DNA of 64,000 nt from Sphingomonadaceae bacterium 3R27C6 (GTDB lineage Bacteria > Pseudomonadota > Alphaproteobacteria > Sphingomonadales > Sphingomonadaceae): positions 50,754 to 114,753 of the forward strand of contig SCNS01000016.1 of assembly GCA_005503215.1 (NCBI GenBank). The letters are read 5' to 3'. Below, piece by piece: positions 1 to 8,566 of this stretch. Position numbers and translations under genes: made by a program. Under the pieces are notes generated by a model. That model had not been told where the DNA came from and searched no databases. It worked only from the letters and a program-made list of their open reading frames with translations. Numbering within the stretch: the first letter of the stretch is position 1; each line of letters opens with the position of its first letter.

Positions 1-305
1 ACGACGCGCGCGATGCCCGCGGCGATCAACGAATCGCTGCATGCCGGGCCGCGCGGGCTCGCGTGGGCGCAGGGTTCGAGCGTGACGTAAGCGGTCGCGC
101 CGCGCGCCGCGTCGCCTGCGGCGGCGAGCGCCATCGCCTCGGCATGCGGCCGTCCGCCGGGCTGGGTCCAGCCGCGCGCGATAACCTTGCCCTGCCGGAC
201 GATCAGGCAACCGACATTGGGATTGGGCGCCGACGCCGGGCGGCCGCGCCGCGAGAGCGCGATGGCGACCGCCATCCAGTCGGCATCGGCGGGGCCGCGC
301 TGCAT
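1..305 (-). CDS. ribD: Riboflavin biosynthesis protein RibD, N-terminal deaminase part (cut by window edge)
   Basis: The visible first 101 residues form the cytidine-deaminase-like domain of the bifunctional pyrimidine deaminase/reductase, which deaminates and then reduces the pyrimidine intermediate made from GTP in riboflavin synthesis. Zinc-site motifs are clear: PNPNVGC, then GGRPHAEAMA (His-Ala-Glu), then LEPCAHASPRGPAC with the two zinc cysteines. The start ATG is at 303-305, four bases after the stop of the upstream minus-strand gene, so the two are probably co-transcribed. The reductase domain lies beyond position 1. Other CDA-fold deaminases are possible, but the PCxxxxxxPxC spacing and 'PNPxVGC' are RibD hallmarks. 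Confidence 0.9.
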   Translation of the reverse strand, partial: MQRGPADADWMAVAIALSRRGRPASAPNPNVGCLIVRQGKVIARGWTQPGGRPHAEAMALAAAGDAARGATAYVTLEPCAHASPRGPACSDSLIAAGIARV

Positions 306-309
306 ATGG

Positions 310-780
310 TCAGTCGGCGGCTTTGGGCTGCGCGCCGCGCGCCGCGCGTTCGGCGAGCGTCGAGCGCGTCGCCACCGGCTCGGGCTTTTTCTTCGCCGCC
401 GCGGCCGCCTCTTCGCCCAGCGTCTCGCGCGTCACCTTGTCGGCCTCGGCCGAATCATATTCGATGCCGAGGCTGTCGGCGAAGCGCTGATATTCGGCGC
501 GCTTCTGGGCGTTCTGCCGCGTCGTTTCCTTGGCGCGCGCAACCCAGTCGGCGCGGATCTCGGCGGCGCTGCGGTTCGCGGTCCAATTCTCGAAATAGAT
601 GATCTGCTCTTTCGGCTTTTCATAGGGGATCAGATATTTCTCGACCCCGGTGAAAATCAGCCAGGTCAGCGCCAGCGCGACGCCCCAGATCGCCCAGCGA
701 TGCGGGCGCGGTTCGCGGATATAGGCCCAGAAATCGGACAGGCCGCCGCCGACATCCACTTTGTTGAACATTCCCATCAT
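310..780 (-). CDS. Conserved hypothetical protein with one transmembrane segment
   Basis: A 156-residue protein with no domain I recognise. Residues about 27-50 are hydrophobic (WAIWGVALALTWLIF), so it is probably a single-pass inner-membrane protein. The remaining C-terminal part is charged, predicted helical, rich in Glu, Ala, Lys and Arg, and ends in a low-complexity Ala/Lys tail. The start has three candidate methionines (MMGMFNK) at 780, 777 and 771. It directly precedes ribD, but nothing links it to riboflavin synthesis. Composition matches the neighbours, so it is likely a vertically inherited sphingomonad protein. Confidence 0.7.
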   Translation of the reverse strand: MMGMFNKVDVGGGLSDFWAYIREPRPHRWAIWGVALALTWLIFTGVEKYLIPYEKPKEQIIYFENWTANRSAAEIRADWVARAKETTRQNAQKRAEYQRFADSLGIEYDSAEADKVTRETLGEEAAAAAKKKPEPVATRSTLAERAARGAQPKAAD

Positions 781-902
781 CCCAATTTAGGCGATGTCGC
801 GGTAATTTGCGAGGGGAAGCGACGCGCGCGAGGATTGCGCCAGATGAAGGATGTTAGCGTTCTCGATTGCAAAAAATGCAACAGCAGATGTCCATTTCGC
901 AG

Positions 903-996
903 TTGCAACATTTTTGGTGCAGTGCAATATGAGCATGCCTTTTAGGCATCCTCTCCCAAAACTTTCACGGGCCACCTTCGGGTGGCCCTTTTTTTT
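903..996 (+). ncRNA. Candidate small RNA unit (promoter, hairpin, terminator)
   Basis: Within the 289-bp gap 781-1069 the plus strand shows TTGCAA (903-908), a 16-bp spacer and CAATAT (925-930), which resembles a sigma-70 promoter. A hairpin ATGCCT-TTT-AGGCAT (935-949) follows, and then a strong intrinsic terminator (969-996). No open frame fits between them, so a transcript of about 60 nt is predicted. No known RNA family is recognised. The terminator is directly visible, while transcription is inference. Confidence 0.35.
969..996 (+). terminator. Rho-independent terminator
   Basis: A perfect stem GGGCCACC/GGTGGCCC with a TTCG tetraloop (969-988) is followed by eight T residues on the plus strand. 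There is no plus-strand gene upstream, and the minus-strand flank has no T run, so it does not fit the adjacent minus-strand genes. Confidence 0.85.
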
Positions 997-1069
997 GCCC
1001 GTTTTCGGGCACAAAACCTGACTTTTTTAGTCGAGAAATGCGATCCGGTTCGAATCACGCGGTCGCGAA

Positions 1070-1531
1070 TCAGTCCTGCGCGGGGGTCCGCGCTTCGAAT
1101 CGCCTGACTTCAGCAATGAAGCTGCCCGGCAGCGGCGTCGGCGTCCCGCTGTCGGTGTCGAGATGGGCGTAGCTAATCTCGATATCGGTGAGCCGCTCAT
1201 TTTCGCGGAAAATCCCGCAATGGACCGTGAAGTTCGTCCGCCCAAAGCGGCTGATTCGCGCCGCGATCGTGATCAGTTCGTCGAGTCGCGCCGGGGCGTG
1301 ATAGTCGATCTCGCAATGCGTCTCGTGGATGTCTGTACCATATTGGTGAAAATAGGGTCCGGGCTGCCCCTCGCCGAGCGCGCGGAAATATTCGGTCACG
1401 CCGATATCGGCGTAGACGAGATAATTGGCGTTGAAGACGATATTCTGGCCGTCGATCTCGTTGAAGCGGACGCGAACGCGCTCCTGCACGCGGAAATCGG
1501 CGAGCGGCACGTCGCTGCGGACATCGGTCAT
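1070..1531 (-). CDS. Acyl-CoA thioesterase, 4HBT/YbgC hotdog family
   Basis: This 153-residue protein matches the hotdog-fold 4-hydroxybenzoyl-CoA thioesterase family, which hydrolyses acyl-CoA thioesters in the cytoplasm. The N-terminal catalytic segment reads VRFNEIDGQNIVFNANYL, where family members usually have D-x-D-x-x-G-H-V-N-N. The Asp is kept, while the loop is GQNIVFN rather than GHVNN. The strand EIDYHAPARLDE and the later RFGRTNFTVHCGIF fit the family. It starts seven bases after the stop of the M24 peptidase gene, so the two are probably one transcript. Substrate cannot be told from the sequence. Confidence 0.85.
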   Translation of the reverse strand: MTDVRSDVPLADFRVQERVRVRFNEIDGQNIVFNANYLVYADIGVTEYFRALGEGQPGPYFHQYGTDIHETHCEIDYHAPARLDELITIAARISRFGRTNFTVHCGIFRENERLTDIEISYAHLDTDSGTPTPLPGSFIAEVRRFEARTPAQD

Positions 1532-1538
1532 GCGCGGA

Positions 1539-3377
1539 TCAAGCCGCGAGTGCGGTGGGGGCGCGGTCGAGCGGCGCGCACGCCGCTTCGAGCCAGGCCC
1601 GGTCGTCGCCGCTCATTCCGGGCGCGAGCTTTTCGAACACCGCGGCATGATAGGCGTCGAGCCAGTCGGCCTCGGCACCCGACAGCAGCGCGGTGTCGAC
1701 GAGGTTCTGCGCGATCGGGGTGAAGGTGATCGTCTCGAACCCCAGCATATCCTCTTCGGCGCCGTCGATGCTTTGCGGCACCACGATCACCAGATTTTCG
1801 ATGCGAATGCCGAACGCGCCCGCCTTGTAATAGCCAGGCTCGTTCGAGAGAATCATGCCCGCGTGCAGCGGCTCCTCGGTCCCCGCCTGCCCGCCCGCGG
1901 GCTTGGCGATACGCTGCGGCCCTTCGTGGACCGCCAGATAAGCGCCGACGCCGTGGCCGGTGCCATGCGCATAATCGACCCCGTCGGCCCACAGATATTG
2001 GCGCGCGAGGATGTCGAGCTGGCTGCCGCGTGTCCCCTTGGGGAAGCGCGCGGTCGCGAGCGCGATATGCCCCTTGAGCACCTGCGTGAAGCGGCGGCGC
2101 ATTTCGGCGGTCGGCACGCCGATCGCGATCGTGCGCGTGATGTCGGTGGTGCCGTCGGCGTACTGCCCGCCTGAATCGACGAGATAGAGCGTGCCCGTTT
2201 CGATCGCGCGGTTCGTGGTCGCGTCGACCTTGTAATGCGGCAGCGCGCCGTTCGGACCCGCCGCCGAGATGGTGTCGAAGCTCAGATCGACGAGCGCGCC
2301 ATTGGCGTCGCGAAATTCGCGCAGCTTCGCCGCGGCGCCGAGTTCATCGAGCCCGCCCAGCGGCGCGACATCCTCCATCCATTGCAGGAAGCGCGACACC
2401 GCGACGCCGTCGCGGACGTGCGCGGCGCGCGTGCCGTTCAGCTCGGTGTCGTTCTTGATCGCCTTGGGCAGCACCGCGGGGTCGCGGTGGCGTTCGATCT
2501 TCGCGCCGGCAGCTTCCAATGCGGTAAAGATCGCCGCGACGGCGCGGTCGGGGTCGACCGCGACCTTCTTGTCCTTGAGATCGGCGAGCGCGGCCTCGAA
2601 CGCGTCGCGGTCGTGGATGCGCACGCTGTTGCCGAGATGCGCGCGCACCGCGTCGGTGACCTTTTCGGGCGCGATGAACAGGTCGGCGGTGGCGTCGGCG
2701 TGGAGCAGCGCGAAGGCGAGCCCGACGGGCGTGTGGCTGACGTCAGACCCGCGGATGTTGAAGGTCCACGCGACCGAATCGAGCGCGGTCATCACCGTCG
2801 TGTCGAGACCCTTCGCCTTGAGCCAGTCGGCGATCACGGCGCGCTTGTCGGTCGCGGCCTGCCCCGCGAGCTTGGTGTCATAGACCGTCACCGCAGCGGC
2901 GCTCGGCGCCGGCTGGTCGTCCCACGCGGCGTCGAGCGGGTTGTCGTCGACCGCGACGAGCTGCGCGCCCTTGTCGGCGAGCGCCTTACCGAGACCGCGC
3001 GCCCAGTCGATGCCGTGGAGCCAGGGGTCGAAACCGATCTTCTGCCCCGCGCTGACGTTGGCGCCGAGCCATTCGGCAACGCTCGACTGCGGCACGCCGA
3101 CATAGTCGAACAGCGACCCGTCGACCTGATCGCGGACCTGCACCGTATAGCGCCCGTCGACGAACACCGCGGCCTTCGCCGGCAGCACCGCCGCGGTCCC
3201 CGCCGAGCCGCCAAAGCCCGTCAGCCACGCCATGCGCTGCGCATAGTCGCCGACATATTCGCTCATATGCTCGTCGCTGATCGGCACGACAAAGCCGTCG
3301 AGACCGCGCGCGGCAAGTTCGGCGCGGACGCGAGCGAGGCGCTCTGCGTATACCGATTGGGGGACGGGGCTGGACAT
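1539..3377 (-). CDS. Aminopeptidase P family (M24) metallopeptidase
   Basis: A 612-residue three-domain aminopeptidase P that removes N-terminal residues before proline. Two creatinase-like N-terminal domains (from about residue 10, RLARVRAELAARGLDGFVV) precede the pita-bread catalytic domain. Metal ligands are visible: Asp in YLVDSGGQYADGTTDITR, His in YAHGTGHGVG, Glu in LSNEPGYY and Glu in GIRIENLV. Length matches the large eukaryotic/alphaproteobacterial type rather than the 440-residue E. coli PepP. No signal peptide is seen, so it acts in the cytoplasm. It lies divergent to an exported oligopeptidase B gene with 68 bp between the starts, which suggests linked roles in peptide use. Confidence 0.92.
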   Translation of the reverse strand: MSSPVPQSVYAERLARVRAELAARGLDGFVVPISDEHMSEYVGDYAQRMAWLTGFGGSAGTAAVLPAKAAVFVDGRYTVQVRDQVDGSLFDYVGVPQSSVAEWLGANVSAGQKIGFDPWLHGIDWARGLGKALADKGAQLVAVDDNPLDAAWDDQPAPSAAAVTVYDTKLAGQAATDKRAVIADWLKAKGLDTTVMTALDSVAWTFNIRGSDVSHTPVGLAFALLHADATADLFIAPEKVTDAVRAHLGNSVRIHDRDAFEAALADLKDKKVAVDPDRAVAAIFTALEAAGAKIERHRDPAVLPKAIKNDTELNGTRAAHVRDGVAVSRFLQWMEDVAPLGGLDELGAAAKLREFRDANGALVDLSFDTISAAGPNGALPHYKVDATTNRAIETGTLYLVDSGGQYADGTTDITRTIAIGVPTAEMRRRFTQVLKGHIALATARFPKGTRGSQLDILARQYLWADGVDYAHGTGHGVGAYLAVHEGPQRIAKPAGGQAGTEEPLHAGMILSNEPGYYKAGAFGIRIENLVIVVPQSIDGAEEDMLGFETITFTPIAQNLVDTALLSGAEADWLDAYHAAVFEKLAPGMSGDDRAWLEAACAPLDRAPTALAA

Positions 3378-3445
3378 GGTCGCTTCCTTGTTCCTACATC
3401 GTAGGCGATCCCGCCCAATCGGGCGACACCGCGGGGGATTTTTCG

Positions 3446-5608
3446 ATGCGCGCTATTTGGATGTTTCTGGCAGCAATTGCCACCCCGCTTGTCGCATCGC
3501 CCGCCCTGTTCGCCAAAGAGAAAGATGCCGCATTGACCAGCCCGATCCCTGCCCTGCCCGCCGCCCCCGTCGCGGGAAAGCGTCCGCATGAAGTGACGCT
3601 GCACGGCAAGACGCTCTCCGACCCGTACCACTGGCTGAAGGATGAGAGCTATCCGACGATCGATGACAAGGATGTGCTCGATTATGTGAAGGCCGAGAAT
3701 GCCTATTTCGACGCCGCGATGAAGCCGCATGCGGCGCTGGTCGAAACGATCTTCCAGGAGATGAAGGGGCGGATCAAGGAAGCCGATTCGAGCGTGCCGC
3801 AGAAGGACGGCGACTGGGTCTATTGGGTCGAATTTGAAGAGGGCGCCGAATATAAGAAATGGTATCGTAAACCCGCCGCTGGCGGGGACGCGATCCTGAT
3901 CCTCGACGAGGTCGCGATGGCCGCGGGCAAGGAATATTTCCGCCTGTCCGACGTGTCGGTCAGCCCCGACGGCAAGCTGATGGCCTATGCCGTCGACGAC
4001 AATGGCTCCGAACGCTTCGAGGTGCGCTTCAAGAATCTGCTGACCGGCGAGGCGCTCCCCGACGTCATTCCGGGCACGCTGTCGTCGCTGGTGTGGACCG
4101 CGAAGAATGACGCGCTGCTGTACGGTCTCGCGAACGAGAATTGGCGCACCGACAATGTCCGGCTGCACAAGCTCGGCACTCCGGTCGCCGAGGATAAATT
4201 GCTCTACAAGGAGGCCGACATCGGTTTCGGCGTCGGAATCGGCAAGACCGCCGCCGACAATTATATTGTCATCGCGACGGGCGATAACGAGACGAGCGAG
4301 GTCTATCTGCTCCCCGCCGACAATCCCGAGGCGAAGATGCAGCTCGTGTCGGCGCGCAAGAAGGGCCGCGAATATAGCGTCGATGAGCGCGATGGGACGC
4401 TCTATGTCTATACCAACGACGAGCATCCCAATTTCCGCGTCGCGACCGCGAGCGTGAAGAAACCCGATGCGTGGAAGACGCTGATCCCCGGATCGGACGC
4501 GAGCTACATCACCGGGCTTTCGGTCTTCCGCGACTATTTCGTGCTCGAAACGCGCGAGAAGGGCGTCGATCAGGTCGATATCCGCCAATATGACGCGCCG
4601 CTGACCCCCGGCCGGATCCAGTTTCCCGAAGCGACTTATGTCGCGGGACTCGGCGACAATCCCGAATATCATCAGGACAAGCTGCGGCTCGATTATGAAT
4701 CGATGGTCACCCCCGACACGGTGTTCGATTACGACTTGGCCGGCGGCAAGCTCGAAACGCTGAAGGTGCAGGAAATTCCATCCGGTTATAATCATGACGA
4801 TTATGTAACCGAATTGGTAAGCATGCCTTCACGCGACGGCACCCCGGTTCCGGTGTCGCTCGTCTACAAGAAGGGCACGCCGCGCGACGGCAGCGCGCCG
4901 ATGCACCTCTATGTCTATGGCAGCTATGGCTACCGCGTCCCGCCGGGCTTCTCGACGACGCGTTTGAGCCTTGTCGATCGCGGCATGATCTATGCGATCG
5001 CGCATGTCCGCGGCGGCGACGACCTCGGCCGCGCCTGGTATCTCGCGGGCAAGACGACCGAGCGCAAGAACACGTTCAACGACTTCATCGACGTCGCCAA
5101 GGGCCTGATCGCGGCGAAATATACGAGCGCGGGCAAGATTTCGATCGAAGGCCGCTCGGCGGGCGGACAGGTGATGGGCGCGGTCTATAATCAGGCCCCC
5201 GAGCTGTGGGGCGCGGTGCTCGCGGGCGTGCCCTTCGTCGATGTGATCAACACGATGGTCGACAAGGACCTGCCGCTCACCCCCGGCGAATGGCCCGAAT
5301 GGGGCAATCCGATCACCGACAAGGCCGCGTTCGACTATATGCTGAGCTACAGCCCGTACGACAATGTGACCGCGAAAGCCTATCCGCCGATGCTGGTGTC
5401 GGCGGGGCTCAACGACCCGCGCGTGACCTATTGGGAGCCCGCCAAATGGGTCGCCAAGCTCCGCGCGACGCGCACCAACGACGCGGCGCTGCTGCTGCGC
5501 ACCAACATGGGCGCGGGCCACGCCGGCAAATCGGGCCGCTGGGGCGCGCTGCGCGAGGATGCCGAGGAGTTTGCGTTCGTGCTGACGCAGCTGGGGGTGG
5601 AGAAATAA
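3446..5608 (+). CDS. ptrB: Oligopeptidase B, S9A family, with signal peptide
   Basis: A 720-residue serine oligopeptidase that cleaves short peptides after basic residues. The first ~23 residues (MRAIWMFLAAIATPLVASPALFA) form a signal peptide, so it is predicted to be periplasmic. A beta-propeller precedes the alpha/beta-hydrolase domain with Ser571 in GRSAGG, Asp657 in LNDPRV and His692 in GAGHAGKSG. The blocks GVPFVDVINTM, LPLTPGEWPEWGNP and YWEPAKWVAKLR are specific to oligopeptidase B rather than prolyl oligopeptidase. It starts with ATG about 7 bases after a GGGGGA element. It stands alone between the M24 gene and an inverted repeat that can end transcription. Confidence 0.92.
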   Translation: MRAIWMFLAAIATPLVASPALFAKEKDAALTSPIPALPAAPVAGKRPHEVTLHGKTLSDPYHWLKDESYPTIDDKDVLDYVKAENAYFDAAMKPHAALVETIFQEMKGRIKEADSSVPQKDGDWVYWVEFEEGAEYKKWYRKPAAGGDAILILDEVAMAAGKEYFRLSDVSVSPDGKLMAYAVDDNGSERFEVRFKNLLTGEALPDVIPGTLSSLVWTAKNDALLYGLANENWRTDNVRLHKLGTPVAEDKLLYKEADIGFGVGIGKTAADNYIVIATGDNETSEVYLLPADNPEAKMQLVSARKKGREYSVDERDGTLYVYTNDEHPNFRVATASVKKPDAWKTLIPGSDASYITGLSVFRDYFVLETREKGVDQVDIRQYDAPLTPGRIQFPEATYVAGLGDNPEYHQDKLRLDYESMVTPDTVFDYDLAGGKLETLKVQEIPSGYNHDDYVTELVSMPSRDGTPVPVSLVYKKGTPRDGSAPMHLYVYGSYGYRVPPGFSTTRLSLVDRGMIYAIAHVRGGDDLGRAWYLAGKTTERKNTFNDFIDVAKGLIAAKYTSAGKISIEGRSAGGQVMGAVYNQAPELWGAVLAGVPFVDVINTMVDKDLPLTPGEWPEWGNPITDKAAFDYMLSYSPYDNVTAKAYPPMLVSAGLNDPRVTYWEPAKWVAKLRATRTNDAALLLRTNMGAGHAGKSGRWGALREDAEEFAFVLTQLGVEK

Positions 5609-5615
5609 TCACAAA

Positions 5616-5690
5616 CGTCATCATTCCCGCGAGAGCGGAAACCCAGTTCAGACGGTTGCTCGCTGGGTTCCCGCTTTCGCGGGAATGACG
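5616..5690. repeat. REP-like inverted repeat after ptrB
   Basis: Two arms of about 28-31 bases (5616-5646 and 5663-5690) carry the element CTGGGTTCCCGCTTTCGCGG and its near-complement. When translated, the element gives the 'FPRKREPS' pseudo-peptide seen throughout sphingomonad intergenic regions. It lies between convergent genes and may stop or stabilise transcripts. Confidence 0.75.
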
Positions 5691-5714
5691 ATATTTTGGA
5701 TGATGCGTAAGCGC

Positions 5715-6056
5715 CTAGGCGTCCTTGCCCAGCCGCTGTAGCCAAGCCTTGGCCTGCTTGGGTTCACCCGGAGCGTTCGTTGAGACTGGGCCGCGCGATG
5801 CCTCGAACTCCTCGTGCAACGCGAATGGCTGCAATCCCAACTGATCGCGTATCTGGTCAATTTCGTCGCCCCGGTCGCACAGGTCCGTGACGACGGGCTC
5901 CCATTTGGCGCGTGTCGCGCGGTCCTGGTTGTGACCGAACAGGCCCCACGAGCCACCAGCAACCCTGCGCAACGCGTCCAGCAAGACAGCCTCGTATTCG
6001 GCCTCCAACTCGAGACGACGGGTGTCGAGGCGCTCGAGGCGGTCCGCCCTGCTCAT
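5715..6056 (-). CDS. Conserved hypothetical protein, helical, 113 aa
   Basis: A small soluble protein rich in Arg, Glu and Leu, with an N-terminal probable coiled coil (RLERLDTRRLELEAEYEAVLLDALRRV), a central GGSWGLFGHNQD segment and a Lys-rich end. I do not recognise a named family. Its ATG shares one base with the stop of the upstream HAD-phosphatase gene (TGATG), which indicates translational coupling and a joint transcript. Function is unknown. Confidence 0.75.
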   Translation of the reverse strand: MSRADRLERLDTRRLELEAEYEAVLLDALRRVAGGSWGLFGHNQDRATRAKWEPVVTDLCDRGDEIDQIRDQLGLQPFALHEEFEASRGPVSTNAPGEPKQAKAWLQRLGKDA

Positions 6057-6667
6057 CAGGCTGGCAAATATCCGCGCGCGATCAATTCGACCTCCAGCGT
6101 CACCGCATCCTCGAAACGATGGGCGGCAATGCCAACCGATTCGGCACCCGCGACATTTGCCGCATTGTCGTCGATGAACAGCGCACCCGCGGGGTCGATA
6201 CCGAATCGCTCGATCGCGAGGCGGTAGATCGCCGGGTCAGGCTTCATCAATTTCTCGGTCCCCGACACGATGATATCGCCGAAGCGGTCGAACACCGGCT
6301 GGGTCGGGCGGAAAGCTTCCCAGAATTCATGCCCGAAGTTGGTGATCGCGAACAGCGGCACGCCCGCGGCGTCGAGGCGCTCGACGAGTTCGAGACTGCC
6401 GGGCATCGGGCCAGGGATCGTCTCGTTGAAGCGCGTCGCATAGGCGTCGATCAGCGGCGCATGCTCCGGAAATTCGGCTTTCCGTTCGGGCACCATCTCG
6501 GCGAGCGGGCGGCCCGCGTCGTGCTGGAAATGCCAGCCCGGCGTGACGACATTCGTCACGAACCATTCGAGCTGGCCCTCGTCGGCGATCAGCTTTGCGA
6601 ACAGATAGCGCAGGTCCCAGTCGAACAGGACGCGGCCGACGTCGAAAATCACACTCTGCCGAATCAT
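6056..6667 (-). CDS. HAD-superfamily hydrolase (HAD-IA, YihX-like)
   Basis: A 203-residue HAD phosphatase. Motif I is FDVGRVLFDWD, the D-x-G-x-V form found in YihX-type sugar-phosphate phosphatases, in which the second Asp is replaced by Gly. Motif II Thr/Ser is in AITNFGHEFWE, the motif III Lys in LMKPDPAIY and the motif IV acids in FIDDNAANV. The cap is the small helical C1 type. It is probably a cytosolic phosphatase of small metabolites, with the substrate unknown. Its stop overlaps the start of the downstream 113-aa gene by one base. Confidence 0.88.
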   Translation of the reverse strand: MIRQSVIFDVGRVLFDWDLRYLFAKLIADEGQLEWFVTNVVTPGWHFQHDAGRPLAEMVPERKAEFPEHAPLIDAYATRFNETIPGPMPGSLELVERLDAAGVPLFAITNFGHEFWEAFRPTQPVFDRFGDIIVSGTEKLMKPDPAIYRLAIERFGIDPAGALFIDDNAANVAGAESVGIAAHRFEDAVTLEVELIARGYLPA

Positions 6668-6724
6668 ACGGCCTCCAGACGCGCGAAAGCGCCGCCGGAA
6701 GCCTCCGACGGCGTAACGCTGTTC

Positions 6725-6754
6725 ATCAAAAACAAACGGGGCGAAAACACCCCG
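6725..6754 (-). terminator. Intrinsic terminator of rpmJ
   Basis: Read on the minus strand, CGGGG-(8 nt)-CCCCG forms a stem (6737-6754) followed by TTTGTTTTT, starting 11 bases after the rpmJ stop. Confidence 0.75.
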
Positions 6755-6764
6755 CGCAGGGGCA

Positions 6765-6890
6765 TTAGCCCTGGCGCGCCTTGAAGCGGCGGTTGGTCTT
6801 GTTGATCACATAGGTGCGGCCACGGCGGCGGATAACGCGGTTATCCCGGTGGCGGTCCTTCAGCGACTTCAGGCTGTTGCGAATCTTCAT
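6765..6890 (-). CDS. rpmJ: 50S ribosomal protein L36
   Basis: A 41-residue basic protein beginning [17 protein letters not shown] and ending RRFKARQG. This is the long L36 form without cysteines, so the zinc-ribbon found in 38-residue L36 proteins is absent. It stands alone, away from the spc operon where rpmJ often sits, and has its own terminator. L36 binds 23S rRNA in the large subunit near the peptidyl-transferase base. Assignment is certain from length and sequence despite the small size. Confidence 0.95.
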   Translation of the reverse strand: MKIRNSLKSLKDRHRDNRVIRRRGRTYVINKTNRRFKARQG

Positions 6891-6989
6891 GATCTCTGTC
6901 CGTAAATCTTGGCGTATTGACGCGAAGCGGCGCAACTATGGGGAAGCGGGTGAAAAGTCAACCGGCTCGCGGGCCAAGTTCCCCTTTTT

Positions 6990-7071
6990 CCGTTCGCATC
7001 GAGCGAAGTCGAGATGCCCCTCGACCTTGCACCATCCCGACGGGTGTCTCGACTTCGCTCGACACGAACGG
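6990..7071. repeat. Dispersed inverted repeat downstream of rpoN
   Basis: Imperfect 30-base arms (6990-7019 and 7042-7071) built on TCGAGCGAAGTCGAGA and its complement, a sphingomonad dispersed intergenic repeat. They sit 15 bases after the rpoN stop and probably act as its transcription end. Confidence 0.75.
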
Positions 7072-7085
7072 AATTGGAAGGCGTT

Positions 7086-8552
7086 TCAGCCCGCCAGCGC
7101 CTTTTGCCGCCGCCGCTGCACCGACGAGCCATAGCCCATCGCCTCGCGATATTTGACGACGGTGCGCCGCGCGATGTCGTGGCCCTCGGCCGACAGTTTC
7201 TGCGCGATCGTCTCGTCGGAGAGAATCGCCTTCGCATCCTCGGCCTCGATCATCGCCTTGATCCGGCTCTTCACCGCCTCGGCCGACACCGCGCCGTCGC
7301 CCTCGACCGCCGAGATGCCACTCGAGAAGAAATATTTGAGCTCGAACAATCCGCGCGCGCAGCTGAGGTACTTGTTGCTGGTGACGCGGCTGACGGTCGA
7401 TTCGTGCATGCCGATTTCCTCGGCGACCTGCCGCAAGGTCAGCGGGCGCATATGCGCGACGCCGTGGAGGAAAAAGCCTTCCTGCTGCTTCACGATCGCG
7501 CTCGCGACCTTGACGATCGTGCGCTGGCGCTGGTCGAGCGCCCGGACGAGCCAGTTGGCGCCCGCGAGCTGTTCGGAGAGCCATGCCTTGCTCTTCGCCG
7601 CCGCGCCCTGCGCGAGTTCGGTGTAATAGCGGCGGTTGACGAGCAGCCGCGGCAGGGTGCCGCTGTTGATCTCGACCGCCCAGCCCTTCGCGGTCTGGCG
7701 GATATAAAGGTCGGGGACGACCGCCGGGGCGCCGTCGCCGCCGAATTTGAGGCCGGGCTTGGGGTCGTAACCGCGCAGTTCGCGAATCATGTCGGCGAGA
7801 TCCTCGTCGTCGACCCCGCAGATGCGCTTCAGTTGCGGGAACGCGCCCTTGGCGACGAGATCGAGGTGCGCGATCATCGTCGCCATCGCGGGGTCGTAGC
7901 GGTCGGCCTCGCGCGCCTGGATCGCGATGCATTCGGCGAGGTCGCGCCCGCCGACGCCCGAGGGATCGAAGCATTGGATGCCCGCGAGTATCTCTTCGAG
8001 CAAGGCGAGCGGGACGCCGAGCTGCGCCGCGAGTTCGGCAAGGTCGGCGCGGAGGTATCCCGCCTCGTCGATCAGCGCGACGAGCTGGCCCGCGACGATC
8101 GCCTCGATCCCGCTGAAACGCTCGCCGACCTGCGCGAGCAGATGGTCGTGCAGCGTACCCTCATGCTCGGCGAAGCTGTCGAAATCGATGTCCTCGCCGC
8201 TCCCAGACAGCCCGACATTGTCGCTCGCGCTGTCGTGGTGGAAGCTTTCGGCGGCGAGGTCGACGTCGAGGTCGTTCGCGGTGCCGCCATCCGCCGCCAG
8301 CGCCTGATCGGCGTCGAGCGAGGCGGCCTCGGCCGCCGGGGCCTCGCCGCCGGGCACACCATCGGGATCGCCCGCGCTGCCGTCGCTGTCTGCCGACGCC
8401 GTGTCGAGCAGCGGATTGCCTTCGAGCGCCTCGGCCAGATAGGCTTCGAGTTCGAGATTCGACAGTGCCAGCAGCTTGATCGCTTGCTGCAGCTGCGGCG
8501 TCATCACCAGCGATTGCGACTGGCGGAGATCGAGGCGCGGACCCAACGCCAT
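7086..8552 (-). CDS. rpoN: RNA polymerase sigma-54 factor
   Basis: A 488-residue sigma-54. The N-terminal activator-responsive region is Gln/Leu-rich (LDLRQSQSLVMTPQLQQAIK). An acidic linker spans about residues 60-125, followed by the core-binding domain. Near the C terminus are the HTH (LRQVAEEIGMHESTVSRVTSNKYL) and the RpoN box ARRTVVKYREAMG that contacts the -24 element. It directs promoters needing enhancer-binding ATPases, such as nitrogen control, which fits the presence of glnD in this window. It follows lptB by 14 bp, the usual proteobacterial lptB-rpoN order. Confidence 0.97.
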   Translation of the reverse strand: MALGPRLDLRQSQSLVMTPQLQQAIKLLALSNLELEAYLAEALEGNPLLDTASADSDGSAGDPDGVPGGEAPAAEAASLDADQALAADGGTANDLDVDLAAESFHHDSASDNVGLSGSGEDIDFDSFAEHEGTLHDHLLAQVGERFSGIEAIVAGQLVALIDEAGYLRADLAELAAQLGVPLALLEEILAGIQCFDPSGVGGRDLAECIAIQAREADRYDPAMATMIAHLDLVAKGAFPQLKRICGVDDEDLADMIRELRGYDPKPGLKFGGDGAPAVVPDLYIRQTAKGWAVEINSGTLPRLLVNRRYYTELAQGAAAKSKAWLSEQLAGANWLVRALDQRQRTIVKVASAIVKQQEGFFLHGVAHMRPLTLRQVAEEIGMHESTVSRVTSNKYLSCARGLFELKYFFSSGISAVEGDGAVSAEAVKSRIKAMIEAEDAKAILSDETIAQKLSAEGHDIARRTVVKYREAMGYGSSVQRRRQKALAG

Positions 8553-8566
8553 CAGCGATTATTCGA

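Noticed and set aside
781..968. The upstream end of a phasin-type promoter
   Set aside because: TGC/GCA motifs resemble PhaR sites, but no phasin gene follows on either strand; kept only as part of the small-RNA candidate.
3263..4795. A 510-codon minus-strand frame over ptrB
   Set aside because: It overlaps both the M24 start and ptrB on the opposite strand, and no family is recognised.
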